A DNA stretch of 64,000 nucleotides. Origin: Flavipsychrobacter sp. GTDB taxonomy: Bacteria > Bacteroidota > Bacteroidia > Chitinophagales > Chitinophagaceae. The position numbers and the translations under genes were made by a program. Numbering within the stretch: position 1 is the first letter of the stretch; each line of letters starts with the position of its first letter. The DNA is taken from the NCBI GenBank assembly GCA_016787265.1, contig JAEUVF010000003.1, positions 1 through 64,000 of the forward strand. Direction: 5' to 3'. This document shows, one piece after another, positions 42,793 through 51,601 of this stretch. The notes under the pieces were generated by a model. That model was not told the origin of the DNA. It did no database searches and worked only from the letters and a program-made list of their open reading frames with translations.

Positions 42793-45700
42793 TTAGAATC
42801 CTACATTCACTCCAAAAATGATCGTTCTTGCCATGGGAGGTGAATTGTAGTCTACACTGGCTCCTGTTGTGGAATTTTTATTCGTGGATGTTTCGGGGTC
42901 AAATCCGCTGTAATTGGTAAATACCAACAAGTTTTGACCGGATGCATAAAACCTTACTCTTGACAACTTTAGCAGTTCTGCATATTTTGTTGGTAAAGTG
43001 TAGCCAAGCGCAACATTTCTAATTTTCAAAAAATCTCCCTTTTCAATATTCTCTGTGATTATGAAAGAATTACTTCCATTACTAACATTATCTCCAAATA
43101 CTAATCTTGGAATATTCGTCTGATCACCTGGCTTTTGCCAACGTGTCAACACCTCTTTGTCACTGTTGGCAGTTGTAGCTGTTCGGATAATAGATCGAGT
43201 TCCATTGAACATGTAATTGCCGCCCGAAAAGAACACAAGTACATTCAGATCAAAATTACCTAGTCTAAAGTTGTTATCAAAACCTCCAAACCATTTTGGA
43301 AGCGCTGGCCCCATAATAACCCCATCCCTATTTTGACTGGGAGACCTGGGGGCCGGTGAACCATCCAAGTAAGTCCAACGCAAAGATGAATTAGTAGCTG
43401 AATGATCATATTGAACAGCCGTTCCATCCTTATAATAAAAAATCCGGCGTCCATTATCAGGATTCACACCACCACTTCGTACTGCATAGAAACTTCCCAA
43501 CGATTCTCCTACCCTTGCAATACTTAATGGAGCATTAGTACTGGTATTGAAAATTATGTCAGCATTGCCTGCTGCAAGCGATGTAACCTGATTTTCCTGA
43601 GTACTGATATTAAAGCTGGTTCTCCAGGAAAAACGATCCTTTTCAATTACGTTCGCATTGATGGAAAATTCCCACCCTCTATTGAACATACTTCCAACAT
43701 TGTTCAATATCTGGTTCCCAGGAATACCAGCCGAAGGAGCTTGCGGATCCTGAAGAATCAACCCATCAATTGTATTCTTATAGTATGCTATTTCGCCGGT
43801 TATGCGATTATTGAGCAATCCAAATGACAAGCCGACATCCAGTTTGTTACTGGTTTCCCAAGTCAGATTCGAATTTCCGGCTTGTGAGAAGAAAAGTGTG
43901 TTATTCGTGCCATTCAAACCCGATGAATACAGGTTATGAAATGCAAAATCACCAATCCCCAGATTATTTCCTACTCGTCCATAACTGGCTTTCAGTTGAA
44001 GGAAATTTAACTTGTCACTTATGGAACCATTTTTAAAGAAATTTTCTTCCGACAAAATCCAGCCGACTGAACCACCGGCGAAATTTCCAAATTTTTGTCC
44101 CGGTGCAAATGCTGAATATCCATCCCGCCGCGCATTAAATGTAAAATAGTATTTATTCTGAAAATCATAAGTCAAGCGGCCAAAATACGATTGTAAAAAA
44201 TTCAGCTCCATCCGATTACCAAAGGGAAAAATGGTACTAAAAGCACCCTGGTACACACGATACAAAGAATCAGCGACGATTCGGCGATCAGCGCCCCATC
44301 GGTTCCTTGTTGATTTCTGTTGCTCCACACCAGCCAAAAAACCTAAATGATGATCATCAGCGATGGATGTATTATACTGCAGAATATTCTGCCAATTCTG
44401 GCGCTGAAACCTATCCATTATGTTGGAAGCAGCTCCCTGAAATCTTGAACCCTCTCCATTGTATGGATTGCGATATTCCTGGTTTTCTACAATCAGATTG
44501 TCAATTCCGAATATGGACCTATATTCCATACCTTTTAACAATTTGATGGCGATATGAACATTCGACATAATACGATCGGTTGCCGATATCTGGGAGTTCA
44601 ATTCTAATGCCATTCTAAAATTTGGCAAAAAACTTAGAGGAGTTAGATTATTGCCTTGCCCCATTCCCAACAATCCATTGTAATTCCAACTGCCATCATT
44701 TTTATAGACACCTACATTGGGTGGTAGTATCATAGCAAGACGGGTAGCACCAGATGCGGCAAAAACAGCTTCCGGCCTGTCTTCGGTAGGAGTTCCGGAT
44801 ATAAGACCTTTATTTCTTGCTTTCGTATAGTTGAAAGAACCACCTACTGAAATGCGTTCATTAATTTTATGGTCGAGTGAAAAACGACCTGTCATCCGCT
44901 CGAATTCATTCGTATAGAAAATACCCTGCTGATCTGTGTATCCAACTGAGAAGAAATACTGGGTTTTATCAGTAGCGCCCGAAATATTCATTGAAGCATT
45001 ACTGGATTTTGCGGTTCTATAAGCATAATCGTACCATCTTGTATCTACCAATTTACCATTTGCATCCTGCATAGTAGCAAAACCACGGTTTGTTCCATTT
45101 GGTGGAGTTCCGGCGTTCGTCAACGCTTCATTTTTAATGGTGGTATATTCTTCCGCATTGAGCATCTCAATCAGGTTCATCGCCTTCGCTACTCCCGTCC
45201 AACCGTCAAAATTCACTTTCGCCTTACCTGGCTTTCCTTTTTTGGTAGTAATCAACATAACACCGGCAGCCGCTCTCGAACCATAGATAGCAGAAGCCGC
45301 AGCGTCTTTTAAAACCTCAAAACTTTCAATGTCCGCTGGGTTAATATCTGACAATGCATTGTTGTGAGCAAAGCCTCCGACATCTCCGCTCCACGCAGGA
45401 ATACCATCAATCACGATCAATGGAAAGGAACTCAGCGAAATGGAATTAACACCGCGCACCCGGATCACAGGAGGATTTCCCAGCATACCATTTGGAATGC
45501 TGACGTTCACCCCTGCAGCCCGGCCTGAAAGTGCCTGATCAAATGATTGCATAGGCACATCCTTTATAGATGTACCAGAAATTTTTGCAATGCTACCTGT
45601 AACATCTCGCTTACGCTGGGTACCATACCCCACCACAACAACCTGATTCATCTCATTTTGCACTACTTTCAACGTAACCGAAAGCGTCGTTTTACCTTTT

Positions 45701-46323
45701 ACGGATACTTCCTGCGTTTCGTGATCAACATATGAGAATACCAAAACAGCATCGTCAGGTGCATCAATCACAAAATCGCCATTTCGGTCAGATTTTGTTC
45801 CATTGGTAGTGCCTTTCACCATTACATTTGCGCCTTCCAGAGGTTCGCCATTTTCTCCAACAACTCGCCCCCTGATGGAAATATTTTTCTCCTCAATTGA
45901 AGAATCAATGGTAGTGGTTATTGCGGTATTAGTAAGACGCTCTGATAAAATAATGTTATTACCAATCAATCTGTATTGAATCGGTTGGTTTCGCATTATC
46001 TGATGCAGCGCTTCATCCAGAGGAGCGGATTCAATGGAGATTGTAATAGGTTTTGCCTGTTTCAACAACTCTTTGTTTCCGAAAACAGCATAGCCTGTCT
46101 GTTTCTTAATCTCATGAAATACCTTATGCAGCGATAGGTTGTTGCCACGAATCGTAACTGTCTGGCTAAATCCAACAGCGCTTGCCTGAATGGCTAAAAA
46201 GAGTAAAATAATTGTTAGTTTCATTACTAACAGCGTTTTGGTCAAAGTCCCCCTGCCGACTATAAGCCACGTATGAAATATAGGGCAGGCGTTCCCATTA
46301 GCAGTTTTTTGCATAAATTGCAC
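42793..46323 (-). CDS. SusC/RagA TonB-dependent transporter with STN domain
   Basis: A 1176-residue outer-membrane transporter. Near the N-terminus is a signal segment (MKLTIILLFLAIQASAVGFS), then an STN domain (LSLHKVFHEIKKQTGYAVFG to about residue 130), a carboxypeptidase-like CarboxypepD_reg domain (ISIRGRVVGENGEPLEGANV), a plug with VVVVGYGTQRKRDVTG and SFEVLKDAAASAIYGSRAA, and a beta-barrel ending in TIIFGVNVGF. The STN domain passes the substrate signal to the FecR protein encoded upstream. The start at the first ATG (46323) is uncertain; a second is nine bases in. Substrate unknown. Confidence 0.93.
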   Translation of the reverse strand: MQFMQKTANGNACPIFHTWLIVGRGTLTKTLLVMKLTIILLFLAIQASAVGFSQTVTIRGNNLSLHKVFHEIKKQTGYAVFGNKELLKQAKPITISIESAPLDEALHQIMRNQPIQYRLIGNNIILSERLTNTAITTTIDSSIEEKNISIRGRVVGENGEPLEGANVMVKGTTNGTKSDRNGDFVIDAPDDAVLVFSYVDHETQEVSVKGKTTLSVTLKVVQNEMNQVVVVGYGTQRKRDVTGSIAKISGTSIKDVPMQSFDQALSGRAAGVNVSIPNGMLGNPPVIRVRGVNSISLSSFPLIVIDGIPAWSGDVGGFAHNNALSDINPADIESFEVLKDAAASAIYGSRAAAGVMLITTKKGKPGKAKVNFDGWTGVAKAMNLIEMLNAEEYTTIKNEALTNAGTPPNGTNRGFATMQDANGKLVDTRWYDYAYRTAKSSNASMNISGATDKTQYFFSVGYTDQQGIFYTNEFERMTGRFSLDHKINERISVGGSFNYTKARNKGLISGTPTEDRPEAVFAASGATRLAMILPPNVGVYKNDGSWNYNGLLGMGQGNNLTPLSFLPNFRMALELNSQISATDRIMSNVHIAIKLLKGMEYRSIFGIDNLIVENQEYRNPYNGEGSRFQGAASNIMDRFQRQNWQNILQYNTSIADDHHLGFLAGVEQQKSTRNRWGADRRIVADSLYRVYQGAFSTIFPFGNRMELNFLQSYFGRLTYDFQNKYYFTFNARRDGYSAFAPGQKFGNFAGGSVGWILSEENFFKNGSISDKLNFLQLKASYGRVGNNLGIGDFAFHNLYSSGLNGTNNTLFFSQAGNSNLTWETSNKLDVGLSFGLLNNRITGEIAYYKNTIDGLILQDPQAPSAGIPGNQILNNVGSMFNRGWEFSINANVIEKDRFSWRTSFNISTQENQVTSLAAGNADIIFNTSTNAPLSIARVGESLGSFYAVRSGGVNPDNGRRIFYYKDGTAVQYDHSATNSSLRWTYLDGSPAPRSPSQNRDGVIMGPALPKWFGGFDNNFRLGNFDLNVLVFFSGGNYMFNGTRSIIRTATTANSDKEVLTRWQKPGDQTNIPRLVFGDNVSNGSNSFIITENIEKGDFLKIRNVALGYTLPTKYAELLKLSRVRFYASGQNLLVFTNYSGFDPETSTNKNSTTGASVDYNSPPMARTIIFGVNVGF

Positions 46324-46486
46324 TTGATTAGGTTGTAAAATGAGTATCCCTCATGCTGCGACTGACTTTAACGCCGGAAGTGGTTGCGTCACTTCTGGCA
46401 TTTTATTGTTGCCAAGCCCAACATGGCCTTCATCTAGATATGGATTAAAGACACAAGCAATCGCTATTGTTCTAGAACATTTATGA

Positions 46487-47680
46487 TTATTTCAGTATAA
46501 TTAAGGTACTACCATCCATTTTAAACCGAAGTTTAGAATCTTTTAATGCCATCAGGAGGTCAGAAAGCGGTATATCTCTGTTCAATTCTCCATAAAAAGT
46601 TATATCGGGAACACCGTTCTGATACTTCACTTTAATATCATACCACCGTTCAATTACTCGCATGGCATCTTCAACCTTCAATCCGTCAAAATCAAATTTT
46701 CCATTTTTCCAAGCCATAACCCGTTCAATATCCACGTCATTTTTCACATAAAAAGGGCCTTGCTCGGAGCGGTTTAATACAGCCTGCTGTCCAGGACGTA
46801 TTTGCCGATTGGTTAAACCATCTAAGGTTTTTAGTACGACACTACCCTCCAATAAAGTGGTGGCAATCGATGACTCATTCTCATAGGCTGACATATTGAA
46901 ATGAGTTCCCAAAACTTCTATCCACATCTTACCATCCACCTCCACCTTAAACGGCCTTTTTTTATCTGCGGCCACTTCAAAATAGACTTCCCCTACTGCT
47001 TTTACAGCTCGAGCGCTGCTTCCGAAAGCCACTGGATAATGCAACGAACTGTTCGCGTTTAACCAGGCACGAGTGCCGTCAGCCAAGAGTACCGAAAATT
47101 GCCGTCCTTTCGGAGTAATCAACGTGTTGTATGTTAACGAATCCGAGGCTCCCTGACTTCTATACGAAAGCTCTCCATCTGCCATTTTCAAATCAACCCC
47201 TTGTTCTACCGCAAGAACATCGCCTTTTTGAACGCTATCCAATACAAGTTTGTTTCCGTTGGCCAACAACAATATTGCCCCTTGCTGCGCCGGCAAAAAC
47301 TCCCTTTCTGTATCGTTATTCACTAACTCCTTTTGCCTCAATTCCGAAGGGCTGTTACGAGCTTGAAATATGTACCAACCCAAACTTAATAGGACAATAG
47401 CAACAGCTACTTTCCACCAACCAGTCCGGTTCGTCATTGACACAACCCGTTGTATTTTTTCTGGCTCCCGCAGACGCCCGATTCGATCCCGGATTGCTTC
47501 TGAAAGGTCTGGATCCAGTTGATACAACGGAGTTTCCAGTGCAATCATAGTCGTCATTACTTCCACCACTTCTTCAGAAAGGGACTCGTCCTCAAGAAAC
47601 ATCAATAAGTCATTCCAGTCGTCGTTGCTTAGCGTGTTATCCCGCAGCTTCGATAACAGTTGTTGGATTCGATTTTCCAA
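46487..47680 (-). CDS. FecR-type anti-sigma factor
   Basis: A 397-residue protein. The cytoplasmic N-terminus (about 85 residues) binds the sigma factor; one membrane segment is WKVAVAIVLLSLGWYIFQ. The periplasmic FecR domain reads LITPKGRQFSVLLADGTRAW, VGEVYFEVAADKKRPFKVEV and VLGTHFNMSAYENE, followed by a DUF4974 end (DISFYGELNRDIPL-like segment here as PDITFYGELNRDIPLSDLLM). It relays the signal from the SusC STN domain and controls the sigma factor encoded immediately upstream. Confidence 0.92.
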   Translation of the reverse strand: MENRIQQLLSKLRDNTLSNDDWNDLLMFLEDESLSEEVVEVMTTMIALETPLYQLDPDLSEAIRDRIGRLREPEKIQRVVSMTNRTGWWKVAVAIVLLSLGWYIFQARNSPSELRQKELVNNDTEREFLPAQQGAILLLANGNKLVLDSVQKGDVLAVEQGVDLKMADGELSYRSQGASDSLTYNTLITPKGRQFSVLLADGTRAWLNANSSLHYPVAFGSSARAVKAVGEVYFEVAADKKRPFKVEVDGKMWIEVLGTHFNMSAYENESSIATTLLEGSVVLKTLDGLTNRQIRPGQQAVLNRSEQGPFYVKNDVDIERVMAWKNGKFDFDGLKVEDAMRVIERWYDIKVKYQNGVPDITFYGELNRDIPLSDLLMALKDSKLRFKMDGSTLIILK

Positions 47681-47692
47681 TGGAAAAAAGGT

Positions 47693-48313
47693 TTATATAT
47701 TTAAGTAAACGAAAAATAAAGAAGAAAGGACTAGCCAAAAACCCAAAAAATTAAAGAAAAATTCATCATTCTGTAATATAGTGGTCCTCAGGCTCTCTAA
47801 TGCCTTTACCATATGATTTCGAACGGTATTCTTTGAGATACCCAGATTATTGGCAATCTGTTCGTAATTGTAGCCCTCTAAGTACTTTAGCTCAAACACT
47901 TTCTGACGCTGCGCAGGCAACTGCTGAATCGATTGATTGATAATTTTCTGTGCAAGTTTTACGTCGTATCCGGATCGGCACTCTTCATAATAATTCAATT
48001 CCTGAGAAAGGAGATACTGAGCTTTCAGTTCTTTCTTGTTTTTACGAAGCGAGTCAATGATTTTGTGGGCTGCAATTGTAAACAGATAACTGGTGGGATT
48101 AGCTAAATCAGCTATCCTTTCGCGCCCCAACCAAACTTGCACCCACACTTCCTGCACAATCTCCTCCGCCCAAAGATCCGATTTTGACATCTTACAGGCA
48201 AAGGAGTAGAGTCGCGGATTAAACCGAGTAACTATTTTTTCAAAAATCACATGATCTCCTTGGCCAACTAACCTAAAGAGCTCATTATCTGATAATTCTG
48301 AATGCTTAACCAT
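47693..48313 (-). CDS. ECF RNA polymerase sigma factor (FecI-like)
   Basis: A 206-residue sigma-70 family protein. Region 2 is FEKIVTRFNPRLYSFACKMS to WAEEIVQEVWVQVW and region 4 is LKYLEGYNYEQIANNLGISK with NTVRNHMVKALESL. A hydrophobic C-terminal tail (FFFNFLGFWLVLSSLFF) is common in Bacteroidota ECF factors paired with FecR. It is the first gene of the sigma, FecR, SusC, SusD series and should turn on the transporter genes when substrate binds SusC. Confidence 0.93.
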   Translation of the reverse strand: MVKHSELSDNELFRLVGQGDHVIFEKIVTRFNPRLYSFACKMSKSDLWAEEIVQEVWVQVWLGRERIADLANPTSYLFTIAAHKIIDSLRKNKKELKAQYLLSQELNYYEECRSGYDVKLAQKIINQSIQQLPAQRQKVFELKYLEGYNYEQIANNLGISKNTVRNHMVKALESLRTTILQNDEFFFNFLGFWLVLSSLFFVYLNI

Positions 48314-48564
48314 CTATTGATTTGCTGTTTGTCACCACTGTCAATATAAATATTCGCTGTATGCTCAAGTTCTGTCTTTATTAAATCCCATTAAGAACCG
48401 ACCGTCACCCTAAGGTCCCGTATAGGAGCATACCAGACGCCTTACTGTATACAGCGAAATGGAATAATAGCGAGAAATCGTTGATAATTGGCAGGACTTG
48501 TTCACTTCCCTGGTGCATAATATTCTATCTGAGCACTACTATACAACCCAAACGAACAAGGAGA

Positions 48565-48957
48565 TTAACTAACAGTAGGTGGACCCCGATAGCAAGCCGG
48601 AGCCCAGAAAAAAGGCTGTCGATATCGACTCAATCGTGCAGGCAACCATCGCTGGCTTAAAAAAACACTTGCGTTAACGACCCCAAAGCCAAAACAACGC
48701 CCAACATCAAGATCTAACAACTGCTGGGTCTCATCGGTTTCATAAATTGCCTTCGAGAGTATTACATTTTTTTCAAAATCCTCCTGATGGCCAAAACCGT
48801 CAAATGGTGAGTCATGGTCCGCGTCTTTATCGTAGTTTTTTGAATGATGATCGTGCTTGGAAGTGTGGTGATGTGGTGTAAAACCATGAAACTGCCATAA
48901 GAAAAAGGCAAGAGAAACAAAAAATGTTATAATGAGACGCTTTACCATCTCAAACAA
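48565..48957 (-). CDS. His-rich membrane-anchored protein, RGPP-ending
   Basis: A 130-residue protein with an N-terminal membrane segment (LIITFFVSLAFFLWQFHG) and a His/Asp-rich stretch (HHHTSKHDHHSKNYDKDADH) typical of metal binding. The end is PFFWAPACYRGPPTVS. The protein at 57760-58185 has the same plan: N-terminal membrane segment, His-rich stretch and an end in RGPP. The two bracket the metal-efflux genes. A role in metal binding or sensing is inference; no named family recognised. Confidence 0.7.
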   Translation of the reverse strand: MFEMVKRLIITFFVSLAFFLWQFHGFTPHHHTSKHDHHSKNYDKDADHDSPFDGFGHQEDFEKNVILSKAIYETDETQQLLDLDVGRCFGFGVVNASVFLSQRWLPARLSRYRQPFFWAPACYRGPPTVS

Positions 48958-49221
48958 ATATAACTTATTTAACGGGACATTATCATTTTGTAACGAAATA
49001 TTTGAGCCCCTAAGAACCCTCCAGAAATCTTCCTACAAAACACCAGCTTATAAATGTCCCTAATGGCAAATTCAAGAGATGAGGATGACGGCTAGTTATT
49101 CAATGTACCGATTTTTTCTTAGTACATTTAAAACGCTCGTGTCGATCGTCTAAAGGTGGCTCCTATCTTATTGTTTTAAATAAAAGACAGGAGCCATTCT
49201 TAGTTAAACATCCGTAATAGG

Positions 49222-49644
49222 TTAGTGTTGATGTCCATGGGAATCGTCAGATTCAGGTACCAAATTTTTAAATTTGCCCACCAACGTCTTCTTATCTACC
49301 AGAATAGTCACCGTACAATTCGATTGAACACCCGATTTAGGTAATGATACTTTCAACGCCCCCGCTTTTTCAACAGAAAGTTTCGCGGTAGTTTTGGCGC
49401 CATTGTCTGATACAAACTCAACGGTCCCCACAGCCGATTTGTTAAGCGGCTTCGCTTGCGCGTCGAGCACATAAAACGTAAGGACTCCTTGTCCTTTAAC
49501 CATTTCAATGTGATAGTTATCAACATCGACCATTACTCCACCATGTGGAGGTCCACCATGGCCGGTTGATTGCGCGAAAAGCGAAAAGGTCACGGTTGTC
49601 AACAATAAAGTAATCAGAGCGCCTAGAAATTTTACTTTTTTCAT
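49222..49644 (-). CDS. Periplasmic His-rich metal-binding-type protein
   Basis: A 140-residue exported protein (signal MKKVKFLGALITLLLTTVTF to SLFAQ). The mature N-terminus is HGGPPHGGVMVDVDNYHIEM and the C-terminus ends SHGHQH. The middle part (LTFYVLDAQAKPLNKSAVGT) resembles an Ig-like or copper-binding beta fold. Proteins of this kind lie next to CusB/CzcB adaptors in Bacteroidota, where they may hand metal to the pump. A metal role is inferred from His residues and from context. Confidence 0.7.
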   Translation of the reverse strand: MKKVKFLGALITLLLTTVTFSLFAQSTGHGGPPHGGVMVDVDNYHIEMVKGQGVLTFYVLDAQAKPLNKSAVGTVEFVSDNGAKTTAKLSVEKAGALKVSLPKSGVQSNCTVTILVDKKTLVGKFKNLVPESDDSHGHQH

Positions 49645-49719
49645 TTTTTTGTGTTTGATCGTTCATATATAAATGCTTATTTTTTCAATTGTGAGCCGAA
49701 CAGTCACCTAATAATACAC

Positions 49720-50040
49720 ATGCAACCATTTCTTCATTATTTTCTACATCTGGCAGCACCGGCTATATTGACTTTTTTTCTATTCCGAAAAAACTGGATT
49801 CGGCATTACCTCATTATGCTTCTTACCATGCTGGTTGATTTAGACCATTTATGGGCTACACCAATTTTCGAACCATGCAGATGCAGTATTAACTTCCACC
49901 CCCTTCACAGCTACAGTGCATTGATTGTATATTTCGTATTAGCCATTATTCCAAAATTTAGAGATATTGGTATGGGTTTATTGTTGCATATGCTGGCAGA
50001 TCAAATCGACTGTTACTTAAGTCAGATAAACTGTAGTTAG
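49720..50040 (+). CDS. DUF6122-type integral membrane protein
   Basis: A 106-residue protein started at ATG 49720 (MQPFLHYFLHLAAPAILTFF); the frame is open upstream but that part has no membrane pattern. Three or four hydrophobic segments and conserved HYFLHL, MLVDLDHLWATPIF and FHPLHSY motifs with several His and Asp match the DUF6122 family. It is the only plus-strand gene in the efflux region. Function unknown. Confidence 0.75.
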   Translation: MQPFLHYFLHLAAPAILTFFLFRKNWIRHYLIMLLTMLVDLDHLWATPIFEPCRCSINFHPLHSYSALIVYFVLAIIPKFRDIGMGLLLHMLADQIDCYLSQINCS

Positions 50041-50142
50041 TTTGAATTTTTTCAGTTATCATTTTATCATATAGCTCTTAACATTCTTATTGAAATCAAA
50101 TACATCAGCGCATTTAGAAGTAATTGAATAATGGCAGTACAG

Positions 50143-50352
50143 TTAATGATGATGACCCGTTGCTGTATTCATACTACTTAATAAAGCCAACGATAACAAC
50201 AAAATAAACAACACTATTCCCAATAATATCAGGAATACATTGGTGCCTTTCCTATACGTTATTTTCCTTTTTAGTACCGACGCATTCTGAGAAGACATCT
50301 GCTTCAATTTTAACCTGCGCTCCCTTCTTATCATTCTCCTGTTGGTTGTCAT
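50143..50352 (-). CDS. Small basic single-pass membrane protein
   Basis: A 69-residue protein with a very basic N-terminal part (NRRMIRRERRLKLKQM) and one membrane segment (NVFLILLGIVLFILLLSLAL), ending TGHHH. It lies between the efflux adaptor and the DUF6122 gene. No family recognised. The His end fits the metal theme of the neighbourhood. Confidence 0.5.
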   Translation of the reverse strand: MTTNRRMIRRERRLKLKQMSSQNASVLKRKITYRKGTNVFLILLGIVLFILLLSLALLSSMNTATGHHH

Positions 50353-50399
50353 TGGTTAGCTATCTTTATAGAGACAAAAACCATTTACTTATACCCATA

Positions 50400-51590
50400 T
50401 TATTCCTCTTCTTCTGCATTTTTTATGGCGGATAATACAGTGTAAGAATTTTTCATCACTACTTTCACATTCTCTGGAGTAACTGAACTGGCAAATTCTA
50501 CTGCGGTGTAACCGTCCTGTTCTATTCCTCTGGCTATTTGCATTAGTTGAAAAGTATAGGTACCACTACTTGAATCAGTCAAAATCACCAGATAGTCCAG
50601 ACCTTCCAATTGCACAATAGCTTCGGCAGGTACAGCCGTTTGCACCTCTGCACCAGTTTCCAGCCAGGCTTTTACATACATCCCGGGTAATAATCCATTT
50701 TCCTTAGGAAAGTGGCAATGAATGGGAACCATCTTATTATCATCGGCTGCTCGACCAACCAGAAAAACTTTAGCTGTTCGATTAAACGTTGATTCATTCG
50801 AAAGAGCGAACCTCACAACTTGACCCACCTTAATATTGGGTATATCTTTTTCAAAAGCGTTCAACGCCAGGTGTAACTCATTTACACCTATAATTTCGAA
50901 TAAAATATCGGTCGGCGCAACGTATTTTCCAATATTCACATTACTCTCTTTTATAAAACCAGCAATCGGTGCATATAAATTGGCAGTAGGTAAAATGTTC
51001 GAATTTTTTCTTAGTTCCGTAGCACTAATTCCAATTAGTGTCATCTTTTGTTCAAGACCAGCCACTCTTGCTTTTACTATTTTAAAATCTGAGCCAACCT
51101 GTTGAAACGTTTTAGCAGCATTCACATCCTCCTCCCGCAAGGTTTGTTGACGTTTAAAGTCCTGCTCCAAAAACTCTAACCGTCCTAAACTTTCAAGATA
51201 TTCCTGTTGTATGGAAATAAACTCAGGATTCTCTAATGTCGCGAGCAATTGTCCCTTTTTTACGTATGTTCCTGGCAGCAAGCCCGCGGTACGCACGTAG
51301 CCGCCAAGAGGGGCGGAAATGGTTGCAACGCTACTAGGCTCAGCATCGATCATTCCCGTAAGTTTTATTACATTACTTAGCTTTCTCTGCTCAACGTTTC
51401 CTATTTGAATTTTAGACAACTTGTATTGATCTTGTGTAAAAGTGATGCTTCTAGCTGCATTGTTAGTGTCCGACACATTTCCGGCGAGCTCCTGCTTATT
51501 TTCCTTCGTACTTTCATTGTTACAGGCAACTGCAATAAATGCAAAACCTATACATAAAACTTGAACATATCTATTAATAAATGGTATCAT
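50400..51590 (-). CDS. czcB: RND efflux periplasmic adaptor (CzcB/CusB-type)
   Basis: A 396-residue lipoprotein (MIPFINRYVQVLCIGFAFIA then VAC, lipidation at C23). The adaptor fold is seen from SAPLGGYVRTAGLLPGTYVK (lipoyl/hairpin part), a coiled-coil from LEYLESLGRLEFLEQDFKRQ-like sequence, and NLYAPIAGFIKESNVNIGKY followed by beta-barrel segments. It links the inner-membrane pump to the outer-membrane channel. It follows the CzcA-CzcC gene by 11 bases on the same strand. Metal identity (Co/Zn/Cd versus Cu/Ag) is not decided by the adaptor. Confidence 0.9.
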   Translation of the reverse strand: MIPFINRYVQVLCIGFAFIAVACNNESTKENKQELAGNVSDTNNAARSITFTQDQYKLSKIQIGNVEQRKLSNVIKLTGMIDAEPSSVATISAPLGGYVRTAGLLPGTYVKKGQLLATLENPEFISIQQEYLESLGRLEFLEQDFKRQQTLREEDVNAAKTFQQVGSDFKIVKARVAGLEQKMTLIGISATELRKNSNILPTANLYAPIAGFIKESNVNIGKYVAPTDILFEIIGVNELHLALNAFEKDIPNIKVGQVVRFALSNESTFNRTAKVFLVGRAADDNKMVPIHCHFPKENGLLPGMYVKAWLETGAEVQTAVPAEAIVQLEGLDYLVILTDSSSGTYTFQLMQIARGIEQDGYTAVEFASSVTPENVKVVMKNSYTVLSAIKNAEEEE

Positions 51591-51601
51591 CTTGAATGAT
51601 T

